A stretch of DNA of 64,000 nucleotides. It comes from Roseovarius nitratireducens (GTDB lineage: Bacteria > Pseudomonadota > Alphaproteobacteria > Rhodobacterales > Rhodobacteraceae). The notes below the pieces were generated by a model. It ran no database searches and had not been told where the DNA came from. It saw only the letters and a program-made list of their open reading frames with translations. The stretch is taken from NCBI RefSeq assembly GCF_002925845.1, contig NZ_PDNI01000017.1:62001-126000 (forward strand), read 5' to 3'. Below, in pieces: positions 1 through 8,015 of this stretch. Every line of letters begins with the position of its first letter. The first letter of the stretch is position 1. A program made the translations under genes and the position numbers.

Positions 1-333
1 CCGATTTCCCTCGAGACGCCCATCGGTGACGAGGAAGACAGCCAGCTTGGCGATTTCATCGAGGACAAGAACGTGATCCTGCCGCTGGATTCGGCGATTC
101 AGGACAACCTGCGCGAGACGACGACGCGGGTGCTGGCCTCGCTCACCCCGCGCGAGGAGCGGGTGCTGCGCATGCGCTTCGGCATCGGGATGAACACGGA
201 TCACACGCTGGAGGAAGTGGGCCAGCAGTTCAGCGTGACCCGTGAGCGGATTAGGCAGATCGAGGCCAAGGCGCTGCGGAAGCTGAAGCATCCGTCAAGG
301 TCGCGCAAACTCAGGAGTTTCCTGGATCAGTGA
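1..333 (+). CDS. rpoD: RNA polymerase primary sigma factor RpoD, C-terminal end (partial)
   Basis: The window opens inside this gene; 110 residues are visible and the stop is at 331-333. The visible part is sigma region 4: [15 protein letters not shown] is the region 4.1 signature and [19 protein letters not shown] is the region 4.2 helix-turn-helix that contacts the -35 element and the beta flap. The start of the visible frame ([19 protein letters not shown]) is the linker before region 4 typical of group 1 sigma factors. No function other than housekeeping sigma-70 fits. The 5' part lies outside the window. Confidence 0.95.
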   Translation, partial: PISLETPIGDEEDSQLGDFIEDKNVILPLDSAIQDNLRETTTRVLASLTPREERVLRMRFGIGMNTDHTLEEVGQQFSVTRERIRQIEAKALRKLKHPSRSRKLRSFLDQ

Positions 334-380
334 AGAGTTCTCGGATGCGTCATTTCTATAATTGAGATCGGATCAATAGG

Positions 381-800
381 ATGAATGTATTTTTCGTCGT
401 CTTATCTGGAACTCTCGTTTTCGTTCTTGGACAAATTGCGCTTCGGCTTTTCATAGAGCCTTGGCAGCGTTGTCGCGAATCTATTGCGCGCGTTGCGTAC
501 GTTTTGGATCGTTATCCTGCTGTGTATTCAAATCCCGGTGTGGGCACTCGAGAAAGCCAGGATGTCGCAGCAAAAGAGATCAGAGAGTGCGTAGCTGAAT
601 TAACTTACTGCGCGCATGGAGTGCCACTCTATCGAGTGTTCGTGACGCTCGGCGCACTTCCCAGAAAAACAGACATATTCGCTGCGCAACAACAGCTAAT
701 CGGATTGTCAAACACGGTCCACAACGGCTCCACGGATGGATTGCCGGGAAGACTTCGTACAATCAAAGAAAGCTTGGGGATTTCACCACTTGCTGAGTGA
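381..800 (+). CDS. hypothetical protein with one N-terminal membrane helix
   Basis: A 139-residue protein that I do not recognise. Residues 3-24 form one hydrophobic segment (VFFVVLSGTLVFVLGQIALR), followed by a soluble portion rich in charged residues, which suggests an anchored protein with its bulk on one side of the membrane. Its codons are visibly less GC-rich than those of the flanking genes, with many A/T third positions, which points to recent acquisition. It sits 47 bp after rpoD and 114 bp before a toxin-antitoxin pair. A TATAAT hexamer lies at 357-362 but I see no convincing -35. The AGG just before the start codon is closely spaced, so translation initiation may be weak. Confidence 0.65.
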   Translation: MNVFFVVLSGTLVFVLGQIALRLFIEPWQRCRESIARVAYVLDRYPAVYSNPGVGTRESQDVAAKEIRECVAELTYCAHGVPLYRVFVTLGALPRKTDIFAAQQQLIGLSNTVHNGSTDGLPGRLRTIKESLGISPLAE

Positions 801-879
801 TAGCTTATTTCTTGGAGGCTGGGAGATTATGTGGACTGAGCCAATCGGTCACTTATCCGTCGGGTAAGACGGCACACCC

Positions 880-908
880 TTGTCTTCACGTACACAATCA
901 CGTACATT
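880..908 (+). promoter_or_regulatory. promoter and candidate operator of yefM-yoeB
   Basis: TTGTCT (880-885) and TACATT (903-908) are separated by exactly 17 bp. Two direct copies of CACGTACA (887-894 and 899-906), 12 bp apart, lie in the spacer and over the -10. YefM-type antitoxins are known to bind TGTACA-like cores, so self-repression is plausible. A start site 7 bp after the -10 would fall on the ATG at 915, which has no ribosome binding site upstream; this suggests a leaderless transcript. Confidence 0.45.
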
Positions 909-914
909 CTTTCC

Positions 915-1187
915 ATGAAACACACCACCTCCACAGATCTGCGCAAATCCCTCTCGGCCATGATGGACCGGGTGAACGAGGATCACGAGCCGGTCCTCGT
1001 CACCCGCGCCAAGGGCAAGCCGGTGGTGATGATCTCGCTCGACGATTATCAGGCGATGGACGAGACCGCCTATCTGCTGGCGTCCCCCGCCAATGCGCGC
1101 GCGTTGCGCGACGCCATCGCGCGGGTGGAGCGCGGTGAGGGTGTCACACGCACGCTTGCCGATCTCGAGGCGATGGACGGCGAATGA
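915..1187 (+). CDS. yefM: YefM/Phd-type antitoxin
   Basis: A 90-residue antitoxin of the Phd/YefM family. The N-terminal half carries the DNA-binding fold with the conserved core PVLVTRAKGKPVVMISLDDY; the C-terminal half (residues 50-90) is the part that wraps the toxin in characterised YefM-YoeB complexes. The stop overlaps the toxin start by 4 bp (ATGA), so the two are translationally coupled, the usual arrangement that keeps the antitoxin in excess. No Shine-Dalgarno precedes the ATG, and the promoter spacing suggests the mRNA begins at or next to it. The protein should neutralise YoeB and repress the operon. Confidence 0.93.
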   Translation: MKHTTSTDLRKSLSAMMDRVNEDHEPVLVTRAKGKPVVMISLDDYQAMDETAYLLASPANARALRDAIARVERGEGVTRTLADLEAMDGE

Positions 1188-1438
1188 ACCTCACCTTCGA
1201 TCCCGAGGCGTGGGATCACTATGTGCACTGGCAGCGGGTGGATCCCAGGATCGCCCGCAAGATCAATGCCCTGATAAAGGAATGCCTGCGCCACCCCTTC
1301 GAGGGCACCGGCAAGCCCGAGCCGCTCCGGGGCGATCTGGCGGGGTATTGGTCGCGGCGGATCGACCGCGAGCATCGACTGGTCTATCGTGTGACGCAGG
1401 ATGAGATCGTCATCCTGCAATGCCGGTATCATTATTGA
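1184..1438 (+). CDS. yoeB: YoeB-type ribosome-dependent mRNA endonuclease toxin
   Basis: An 84-residue toxin, the same length as Escherichia coli YoeB and aligning without gaps. The catalytic residues known from that protein fall at the same numbers: E46 in GKPEPL, R65 in EHRLVY, and the terminal H83-Y84 of CRYHY. WSRRI (56-60) is also kept. The family binds the ribosomal A site and cuts mRNA at the codon being read. With all catalytic positions intact it is probably active and dependent on the upstream YefM. Confidence 0.95.
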   Translation: MNLTFDPEAWDHYVHWQRVDPRIARKINALIKECLRHPFEGTGKPEPLRGDLAGYWSRRIDREHRLVYRVTQDEIVILQCRYHY

Positions 1439-1485
1439 GCGCGGCCCAGCTTGTTGCTGCGCCCGGACCATAAAGGAGGCCCACC

Positions 1486-1773
1486 ATGTCCATCCTGTCA
1501 CGACTGTTCGGCGGCGGAGGCGGTGGCGCAAAGCGCGAAGCGGCTGAGGCCCCTGTCGAAGAGTACAACGGATATCTCATCACGCCCGCCCCGCAGGAAG
1601 AAAGCGACGGCTATCGCGTGGGCGCGCGGATCGAGAAGGAGCTGGACGGCGAGGTGAAGGTGCATCATTTCCTGCGCGCCGACATGCTGCGCGATCGTGA
1701 CGAGGCGGCGGCGGTGTCGCTGCGCAAGGCGAAACAGGTCATCGACGAGCAGGGCGAGCGGATTTTCCGCTGA
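1486..1773 (+). CDS. HlyU family protein
   Basis: A 95-residue protein of the HlyU family (Pfam HlyU). It has an N-terminal glycine run (FGGGGGGAKR) followed by the conserved core EYNGYLITPAPQEESDGYRV and KVHHFLRADM. Alphaproteobacterial members are named after a Vibrio regulator of haemolysin but are much smaller in scope, and their role is largely unproven. A strong AAGGAGG ribosome site precedes the ATG. I would not infer a virulence function. Confidence 0.8.
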   Translation: MSILSRLFGGGGGGAKREAAEAPVEEYNGYLITPAPQEESDGYRVGARIEKELDGEVKVHHFLRADMLRDRDEAAAVSLRKAKQVIDEQGERIFR

Positions 1774-1863
1774 CCGCCGGGTGCGGCACCGCGGCGCGAG
1801 CCCTTGCGCGGGGGCGCGGATGCGCCTACTCTCGGGGTAACTTGAAATGGAGGGCGTGTTGTC

Positions 1864-2973
1864 ATGGCGCCCAAGCGTCCGATTGGTGCGGGCGCTATCC
1901 CGAAACCGGTCGAGAGCCCCGCGCCGAGCCTGCCGGATCGGACGCCGCTCTACGCGGCGCTCGATCTTGGCACCAACAGTTGTCGCATGCTGATCGCCCG
2001 CCCCGAGGGCAGGACGTTCCGCGTGGTCGACAGTTTCTCGAAATCGGTTCAGCTCGGGGCCGGGCTGGAGCGGTCGGGGCGTTTGTCGCGCGCTGCGATC
2101 TACCGCACCATTCAGGCGCTGCGCGTGTGCCGGCAGAAGCTGCGCCGCCACAAGGTCACGCGGATGCGGCTGGTGGCGACGGAGGCGTGCCGCCGCGCCG
2201 CCAACGGCGCCGAGTTCATGGCGCGGGTGGAGCGTGAGACCGGCCTGACGCTCGACGTGATCCCCACCGAGGAAGAGGCGCGGCTGGCGGTGATTTCCTG
2301 CGCGCCGCTGGTGAGTGCGCGCACCGAGCAGCTTCTGGTGGTGGATATCGGCGGCGGCTCGACCGAGCTTGTCTGGATCGACCTGCGCGGCGTGCCCGAG
2401 CCCGAGCGCAAGCGCGCCATCATGCGGATGCATATGGGATTCCAGCACAGCGGCGAGGGACCCGCTGCGCGGGTGGTGGACTGGATCAGCGTGCCGCTCG
2501 GGGTGGCGACGCTGCGCGAACAGTTCCGCGATGTCGAGGACGATGCCGCGCGGTTCGCGCTGATGAGCTGGTATTTCGAGGAGAACCTCGCCGAGTTCGC
2601 CCCCTACAAGGACGAGCAGAGCCGGGATGGATTCCAGATCGTGGGGACCAGCGGCACCATCACCACCGTGGCGGCGAGTCACCTGGGCCTGCGCCGCTAT
2701 GACCGCAACAAGGTGGACGGGCTCACCATGACCAGCGACGAGATCGACCGGGTGATCCGCTCCTACCTCGCGCTCGGCCCCGCCGGGCGGCGGCGCGACC
2801 CGCGTATCGGGCAGGACCGGCAGACGCTCATCATGTCGGGCGCGGCGATCCTTCAGGCGTTGCTGCGGTGCTGGCCAACGGACCGGCTCAGCGTGGCCGA
2901 CCGGGGGCTGCGCGAGGGGATGCTTTATGCGCAAATGGCCGCCGATGGCGTGCTCGAGGACGGAGAGGACTGA
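1864..2973 (+). CDS. ppx: Ppx/GppA family phosphatase
   Basis: A 369-residue member of the exopolyphosphatase/guanosine pentaphosphatase family (ASKHA fold). The phosphate-1 motif DLGTNSCR is at residues 34-41 and the phosphate-2 motif [12 protein letters not shown] at about 158-169. It lacks the extra C-terminal domains of long Ppx proteins, so it corresponds to the short form. It would hydrolyse polyphosphate or pppGpp; sequence alone does not decide which. Its stop overlaps the rlmE start by one base (TGATG), so the two are coupled. The pairing with rlmE recurs in alphaproteobacteria. Confidence 0.9.
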   Translation: MAPKRPIGAGAIPKPVESPAPSLPDRTPLYAALDLGTNSCRMLIARPEGRTFRVVDSFSKSVQLGAGLERSGRLSRAAIYRTIQALRVCRQKLRRHKVTRMRLVATEACRRAANGAEFMARVERETGLTLDVIPTEEEARLAVISCAPLVSARTEQLLVVDIGGGSTELVWIDLRGVPEPERKRAIMRMHMGFQHSGEGPAARVVDWISVPLGVATLREQFRDVEDDAARFALMSWYFEENLAEFAPYKDEQSRDGFQIVGTSGTITTVAASHLGLRRYDRNKVDGLTMTSDEIDRVIRSYLALGPAGRRRDPRIGQDRQTLIMSGAAILQALLRCWPTDRLSVADRGLREGMLYAQMAADGVLEDGED

Positions 2974-3689
2974 TGGCGAAAGGGCCGGACGGCAAGAATA
3001 CATCGGGGCGCGGTCAGCGCGACCTGACGGTGAAGGTCAAGACCGCGAGGGGGCGGCGCTCGTCCTCGACGCGGTGGTTGCAGCGGCAGCTCAACGACCC
3101 GTATGTGAAGCGCGCGCAGGCCGAGGGATACCGGGGCCGCGCGGCCTACAAGATCATGGAGCTTGATGACAGGTTTCGCTTTCTCGTGCCGGGCGCGCGG
3201 GTGGTCGATCTGGGCTGCGCGCCGGGCGGCTGGTTGCAGGTGGCGGTGCCGCGCATCAACGCGCTGGGTGACCGGCCCGGCAAGCGGCAGGGCCGGATCA
3301 TCGGCATCGACCTGCAGGAGGTGGAGGCGATCCCCGGCGCCGAGATTCATCAGCTCGATTTCATGGAGGAGGGCGCCGACGCGCAGGTGAAGGCGTGGCT
3401 CGGGGGGGGCGCCGACGTGGTGATGTCGGACATGGCGGCGTCAAGCTCGGGGCACAAGCAGACCGACCATTTGCGTATCATCGCGCTGTGCGAGGCGGCG
3501 GCCTATCTGGCCTTCGACGTTCTGGAGGAGGGCGGCACCTTCGTGTCGAAGGTGCTGGCGGGCGGGGCCGAGGGCGATCTTCAGAAGGTGCTCAAGCAGC
3601 GATTCGCCAAGGTCGCCAACGTGAAGCCGTCCGCCTCACGCGCCGACAGTTCCGAGAAATTCGTGGTGGCAACCGGGTTTCGCGGCTGA
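2973..3689 (+). CDS. rlmE: 23S rRNA 2'-O-ribose U2552 methyltransferase RlmE
   Basis: A 238-residue FtsJ/RrmJ-type methyltransferase that 2'-O-methylates U2552 in the 23S A loop during late 50S assembly. The SAM-binding motif [13 protein letters not shown] is at 78-90. The catalytic K-D-K-E tetrad is visible as K60, D153, K193 and E228, spaced as in the Escherichia coli enzyme. The N-terminus has about 22 extra basic residues ([19 protein letters not shown]), common in alphaproteobacterial copies. I chose the ATG at 2973 because it overlaps the ppx stop; an upstream in-frame extension would run into ppx. Confidence 0.95.
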   Translation: MAKGPDGKNTSGRGQRDLTVKVKTARGRRSSSTRWLQRQLNDPYVKRAQAEGYRGRAAYKIMELDDRFRFLVPGARVVDLGCAPGGWLQVAVPRINALGDRPGKRQGRIIGIDLQEVEAIPGAEIHQLDFMEEGADAQVKAWLGGGADVVMSDMAASSSGHKQTDHLRIIALCEAAAYLAFDVLEEGGTFVSKVLAGGAEGDLQKVLKQRFAKVANVKPSASRADSSEKFVVATGFRG

Positions 3690-4155
3690 GGGGCGCAGAG
3701 ACACGACGGGATCGCGGGGGCGGGATTTGGTCTGGAGCGGTCGTTGGGGCGAGCCGCACAGGTCTTGCCCCGGACCGCCTCAGCCATGCGGAGCCGCGCT
3801 GCCCATGAGGCTGTGGCCGTTCAGCCGGGCGAGGGGGGTGATCGCCGCGTCATTATCCGTCGGGCGCGCGGCGAGGCGGGCAGCGACGGCGCGGGCCTGC
3901 TCCTGCTGGCGCAACAGTTCGAACAGGCGCGCGTGGCGTCGGGGTGTGACCTGGCTGGCGGGCGATTCTGGCAAATGCAGTCTCCGGTCCTTTGCCGGTG
4001 GGGTGATAGCGCGGAAAGATGGATTTTCCGTTGCCGTTTGCGGGCAGGATCGTGGCGTGAACCGGTTTGCACACGGGTCCCGTTTGCGGGATAGTCGCGG
4101 ACGAAATGGTCTGTGCGGAGTCGCCGCGCGGACAGCAGAGCGAAAGGATGAAGCC
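3690..4155 (+). other. 466-bp gap between rlmE and the Mo-hydroxylase operon
   Basis: The plus strand is open but the translated stretch is cysteine- and arginine-rich and looks non-coding. On the minus strand a short frame with genome-like codon bias occupies 3780-3974 and is listed separately. No repeat, tRNA or convincing terminator was seen. Confidence 0.5.
3780..3974 (-). CDS. possible 64-residue protein with TTG start
   Basis: A short minus-strand frame starting at TTG (3974-3972), with GGAG seven bases upstream, and ending in TGA at 3780-3782. Third codon positions are almost all G or C, as in real genes of this genome, whereas the bases upstream of the TTG lose that bias. The product is basic and helical in appearance (RRHARLFELLRQQEQARAVA in the middle). 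I do not recognise it. It could be a genuine small gene, the C-terminal remnant of a decayed gene, or chance. Confidence 0.3.
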   Translation of the reverse strand: MPESPASQVTPRRHARLFELLRQQEQARAVAARLAARPTDNDAAITPLARLNGHSLMGSAAPHG

Positions 4156-5019
4156 ATGCGATACGAGGCGCCTTTGAGCGTGGAGGACGCGGTCGCTGCC
4201 CTTGCCGGGCAGTCGGGCGCGCATGTTCTGGCGGGCGGCACCGACCTGCTGGTGAAGCTGCGCTCGGAGATGATCGAGCCGGAGGTGATCGTCGATATCA
4301 AGCGCATCGACGGCATGAAGGACATCCGCGCCGAGGAGGGCGGCTGGCGAATCGGGGCCGCCGTATCGGGGGCCGAGATGTCCGAGCACGAGGCGCTTGT
4401 CGCCGACTGGCCCGGCGTGGTCGAGGCGGCAGGACTCATCGGCTCGACGCAGGTACAGGGGCGCGCGACGCTGGCGGGCAACCTGTGCAATGCCTCGCCG
4501 GCTGCCGATTCGGTGCCTGCGATGGTGGCCGCCGGGGCGGTGGCGCGGATCGTCGGGCCGAACGGCACACGCGACCTGGCCGTGATCGACGTGCCGCAGG
4601 GGCCGGGCAAGACGGCGCTTGAGCCGGGCGAGTTCATCGCGTCGATCCTGCTGCCCGCGCGCGGGCAGCGGTCGGGTGACGCCTATCTGCGCTTCATCCC
4701 GCGCACGGAAATGGATATCGCGGTGGTGGGCTGCGGCATCTCGCTGAGCCTTGACGAGGAGGATCGGGTAACAGCGGCGCGGGTGTCGCTTGGCGCGGTC
4801 GGTCCCAAGGTGATGCTGGTCGAGAAAGCGGCAGAGGCGATCAAGCGCCGCGTGCTCGACGAGGCGGCGCTGGATGACCTGGCGGCGGCCTGCTCGAAGG
4901 CGGCAACACCCATAGACGACAAGCGCGGCACGGTGGATTTCCGCAGGCACGTGGCGGGTGTATTGGCCCGCCGCGCCGCGGTGATCGCGGTAAACCGCGC
5001 GAAAGGAGATACGGCATGA
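4156..5019 (+). CDS. FAD-binding subunit of a xanthine dehydrogenase-family Mo hydroxylase (CoxM/CutM type)
   Basis: A 287-residue medium subunit that carries FAD and passes electrons from the 2Fe-2S subunit to an acceptor. The FAD loop LAGGTDLL is at residues 25-32, and a second conserved segment, QGRATLAGNLCNASPAAD, follows at about 105-120; the C-terminal third is the CO-dehydrogenase flavoprotein C domain. I use the ATG at 4156 because the protein begins there as the family does (MRYEAPLSVEDA); the frame is open further upstream but gives no recognisable sequence. Its stop overlaps the next start (ATGA). Confidence 0.92.
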   Translation: MRYEAPLSVEDAVAALAGQSGAHVLAGGTDLLVKLRSEMIEPEVIVDIKRIDGMKDIRAEEGGWRIGAAVSGAEMSEHEALVADWPGVVEAAGLIGSTQVQGRATLAGNLCNASPAADSVPAMVAAGAVARIVGPNGTRDLAVIDVPQGPGKTALEPGEFIASILLPARGQRSGDAYLRFIPRTEMDIAVVGCGISLSLDEEDRVTAARVSLGAVGPKVMLVEKAAEAIKRRVLDEAALDDLAAACSKAATPIDDKRGTVDFRRHVAGVLARRAAVIAVNRAKGDTA

Positions 5020-5495
5020 GCCAGATACACGTCACCACAAAGATTAACGGCGATGAGACCGAGTTCCTCTGCGAGCCCGAGGACACGCTGCTCGACGTGC
5101 TGCGCGACAGGCTGGGGCTGACCGGCACCAAGGAGGGCTGCGGCACTGGCGATTGCGGGGCCTGTTCGGTGGCCGTGGATGGCCGTCTCGTCTGCTCTTG
5201 CCTGATGCTGGGGGCCGAGGCCGAGGGGCGCGAGGTCGCCACCATCGAGGGTATGGCCAAGGGCGATCAGTTGCACCCGTTGCAGCGTAAATTCATCGAG
5301 ATGGCCGCGCTGCAATGCGGCATCTGCACGCCGGGCATCCTCGTGGCGGCGCAGTCGCTCTTGGAGCGCAACCCGGACCCGAGCGAGGAGGAGGTGCGCT
5401 ATTGGCTGGCGGGCAACCTGTGCCGCTGCACCGGCTATGACAAGATCATCCGCGCCGTGATGGAAACGGCGGCGGACATGCGGAGGGCGTCGTAA
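5016..5495 (+). CDS. 2Fe-2S subunit of the Mo hydroxylase (CoxS/CutS type)
   Basis: A 159-residue small subunit with two 2Fe-2S centres. The plant-type ferredoxin site uses C42, C47 and C50 in CGTGDCGAC plus C62; the second, all-helical site uses C101 and C104 (CGICTPG) and C136 and C138 (NLCRCTGY). It links the molybdenum centre to FAD. It overlaps the FAD subunit by 4 bp and the large subunit by 1 bp, so subunit stoichiometry is probably set by translational coupling. Confidence 0.95.
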   Translation: MSQIHVTTKINGDETEFLCEPEDTLLDVLRDRLGLTGTKEGCGTGDCGACSVAVDGRLVCSCLMLGAEAEGREVATIEGMAKGDQLHPLQRKFIEMAALQCGICTPGILVAAQSLLERNPDPSEEEVRYWLAGNLCRCTGYDKIIRAVMETAADMRRAS

Positions 5496-7744
5496 TGGCA
5501 CTGGATGACACCAAGAAAACCCGGGACTTCAAGGTCGTGGGCACGCGCCCCGACCGCCCCGACGGGATCGACAAGGTGACGGGGCGCGCACGGTTCGGCG
5601 CCGACATGGTCCTGCCGGGCATGCTGACGGGGCGCATTCTGCGCAGCCCGCATGCCCATGCGCGGATCAAGCGGATCGACACGTCGAAGGCCGAAGCGCT
5701 CTCAGGCGTCAAGGCGGTGGTGACCCGTGCCGATTTCGGCGAGGTGCCTGCGGACGTGGCCGACGTGATGGATAATTGCATGGCGGGCGACAAGGCTCTC
5801 TATGACGGCCACGCTGTGGCCGCCGTGGCGGCAAGCAGTCCGGCGGTGGCGCGCAAGGCGCTGAAATTGATCGAGGTGGAGTACGAGGTACTGCCGCACG
5901 TCACGGACGTGGACGAGGCGATCAAGCCCGACGCGCCTGTGCTGCACGAGGGGCGGCAGCAGGAAACCGTGCCCGGGGGCATGTCCGCCAACGTGATCGC
6001 GCGCTCGGAATTCGGGCATGGCGATATCGAGGTGGGGCTGAAACAGGCCGACCGCGTGGTCGAGCGCAGCTATCGGACGGCGGCCACCCATCAGGGCTAT
6101 ATCGAGCCGCATGCGTGTCTTGCCACCATGGGGCCGGACGGCAAGGCCGATCTGTGGGTTTGCACCCAAGGGCACTACATGGTGCGCAACACCTGTGCCG
6201 CGATCCTCGGGATGGAGCAGGGGCAGCTGCGCGTCACCGCGTCGGAAATCGGTGGTGGGTTCGGCGGCAAGACGGTGGTGTTTCTGGAGCCGGTCGCACT
6301 GATGCTGGCCCGCAAGTCCGGCCGTCCCGTGAAGATGGTGATGAGCCGCTCCGAGGTGCTGCGCGCCACCGGACCGACATCCTCGACCTCTATCGACGTC
6401 AAGATCGGCATGACCAAGGAAGGCCGCATCACCGCCGGCTTTGCCGAGTTGCGCTACCAGGGCGGGGCCTATCCCGGCTCTCCGGTCGATATGGGCGCGA
6501 TGTCGGGGTTTGCCCCCTATGATCTGGAGAACGTCAAGACCGTGGGCTGGGACGTGGTGACCAACCGGCCCAAGGCCGCCGCCTATCGCGCGCCGGGCGC
6601 GCCGATGGCGGCGTTCGCCATCGAGAGCGCGATTGACGAGGCGGCCAGGGGCTTTGGTCTCGACCCGCTGGAGGTGCGGCTGATGAACGGGGCGGATGAG
6701 GGAACGAAAGCGTCCTACGGTCCGACCTATCCCGCCATCGGCCTCAAGGCGACGCTGGAGGCGGCGAAATCGCATCCGCACTGGTCCGCGCCCTTGGGCG
6801 AAAATCAGGGCCGGGGCGTGGCCTGCGGCTTCTGGTTCAATTTCGGCGGCGATACCTGCGTGAGCCTCAACATCACGCCGGACGGCACGGTGACCGTCTC
6901 GGAGGGCAACCCCGATATCGGCGGTTCGCGTGCGTCGATGACGATGATGGCCGCCGAAGAGCTGGGCATCCCCTATGATCAGGTACGCACGATCATCGCC
7001 GATACCGGATCGCTCGGGCAGAACGAGGTGACAGACGGCTCCCGCGTGACCTTTGCCGTGGGGCTGGCGACGATTAAGGCGGCCCGCGCGGCCAAGACGG
7101 AAATGTGCCGCCGCGCCGCGATGGTCTGGGGCATCGACGAAGAGGCGGTGGAATGGGAAGACGGGGCCGCGCGCCCTGCCGGCCCCAATGCCGGGAAATT
7201 CCCGCCCATGACGCTCAAGGAGATCGCCGCCATCGCCTCCAACACCGGCGGGCCGATTGCCGGACACCACGAGGTGAATGCCGAAGGGGCGGGGGTGAGC
7301 TTTGCCACGCACATGGTGGATGTGGAGCTCGACCCCGACACCGGCTCGACGAAAATCCTGCGCTACACGGTGTTTCAGGATGCCGGCAAGGCGGTGCATC
7401 CCTCCTACGTCGAAGGCCAGTTCCAGGGCGGGGCTGTGCAAGGCATCGGCTGGGCGCTGAACGAGGAATATATCTATGGCAAGGATGGCATCCTGCAGAA
7501 TGCGGGATTCCTCGATTATCGCATCCCGGTGGCCTCGGACCTGCCGATGATCGACACCGTGATCCTTGAGATCCCCAATCCGGGGCATCCCTACGGCGTG
7601 CGCGGGGTGGGGGAGACCTCCATCGTGCCGCCACTCGCGGCCATCGCCAACGCGGTGTCGGCGGCGGCGGGCGTGCGGATGACGCAACTGCCGATGTCGC
7701 CGCCGCGCGTGCTGGCGGCGTTGCAGGCGCAAGCGGACGGCTGA
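5495..7744 (+). CDS. molybdopterin-binding large subunit of the Mo hydroxylase (CoxL/CutL type)
   Basis: A 749-residue catalytic subunit of the xanthine dehydrogenase superfamily. The hammerhead domain occupies about 15-130 and the Mo-pterin domains the rest. Visible motifs are GGGFGGK at 253-259, the active-site loop AYRAPGAP at 363-370, and RGVGETS with E707 as the likely base that deprotonates the Mo-OH. The loop is not the AYxCSFR of true aerobic CO dehydrogenase, so a CO-oxidising role is unlikely. The substrate is probably an aromatic, heterocyclic or aldehyde compound, but nothing here fixes it. No XdhC/CoxF-like maturation factor lies beside it. Confidence 0.9.
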   Translation: MALDDTKKTRDFKVVGTRPDRPDGIDKVTGRARFGADMVLPGMLTGRILRSPHAHARIKRIDTSKAEALSGVKAVVTRADFGEVPADVADVMDNCMAGDKALYDGHAVAAVAASSPAVARKALKLIEVEYEVLPHVTDVDEAIKPDAPVLHEGRQQETVPGGMSANVIARSEFGHGDIEVGLKQADRVVERSYRTAATHQGYIEPHACLATMGPDGKADLWVCTQGHYMVRNTCAAILGMEQGQLRVTASEIGGGFGGKTVVFLEPVALMLARKSGRPVKMVMSRSEVLRATGPTSSTSIDVKIGMTKEGRITAGFAELRYQGGAYPGSPVDMGAMSGFAPYDLENVKTVGWDVVTNRPKAAAYRAPGAPMAAFAIESAIDEAARGFGLDPLEVRLMNGADEGTKASYGPTYPAIGLKATLEAAKSHPHWSAPLGENQGRGVACGFWFNFGGDTCVSLNITPDGTVTVSEGNPDIGGSRASMTMMAAEELGIPYDQVRTIIADTGSLGQNEVTDGSRVTFAVGLATIKAARAAKTEMCRRAAMVWGIDEEAVEWEDGAARPAGPNAGKFPPMTLKEIAAIASNTGGPIAGHHEVNAEGAGVSFATHMVDVELDPDTGSTKILRYTVFQDAGKAVHPSYVEGQFQGGAVQGIGWALNEEYIYGKDGILQNAGFLDYRIPVASDLPMIDTVILEIPNPGHPYGVRGVGETSIVPPLAAIANAVSAAAGVRMTQLPMSPPRVLAALQAQADG

Positions 7745-7989
7745 TGGTCGAAGTTGTGCTCTGGGGGTCGCTGGCCGATCAGGCCGAGGGCGCGCGCAAG
7801 GTGGAGATCAAAGCGGCCACCTTGCGCGAGTTGCTCGACGGGCTGGGGGAGAAATTCCCCGGCCTGCGCCCGGAACTGAAGCGCGGCGTGTCGGTCTCCA
7901 TCGACGGGCGCATCTACAATGACAGCTGGTTTCAGCCCATTGCGCCCGACAGCGAGGTGGTGCTGCTCAAGCGGCTCAAGGGGGGGTGA
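7744..7989 (+). CDS. MoaD/ThiS family sulfur-carrier protein
   Basis: An 81-residue ubiquitin-fold protein starting on the last base of the large-subunit stop. It ends in LKRLKGG, and the terminal Gly-Gly is the residue pair adenylated and thiocarboxylated in MoaD and ThiS. Its position as the last cistron of a molybdenum hydroxylase operon suggests sulfur delivery to molybdopterin or to the cofactor of this enzyme. It could also be a paralogue with a private partner, as no MoeB or MoaE is in the window. Confidence 0.85.
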   Translation: MVEVVLWGSLADQAEGARKVEIKAATLRELLDGLGEKFPGLRPELKRGVSVSIDGRIYNDSWFQPIAPDSEVVLLKRLKGG

Positions 7990-8015
7990 GCGGCGCCTCC
8001 CGTCGCCGGCGTCTA

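Noticed and set aside
1498-3003. 501-codon open minus-strand frame over the HlyU-like and ppx genes
   Set aside because: Antisense shadow of GC-rich genes; translated sequence is His/Arg/Pro-rich with no motif.
3727-4155. In-frame extension of the FAD-subunit gene to 3727
   Set aside because: Cys/Arg-rich and unlike the family; the domain begins at 4156.
4156-7744. Aerobic CO dehydrogenase (CoxMSL)
   Set aside because: The large subunit has AYRAPGAP and not AYxCSFR, and no CoxD/E/F-type maturation genes are adjacent.
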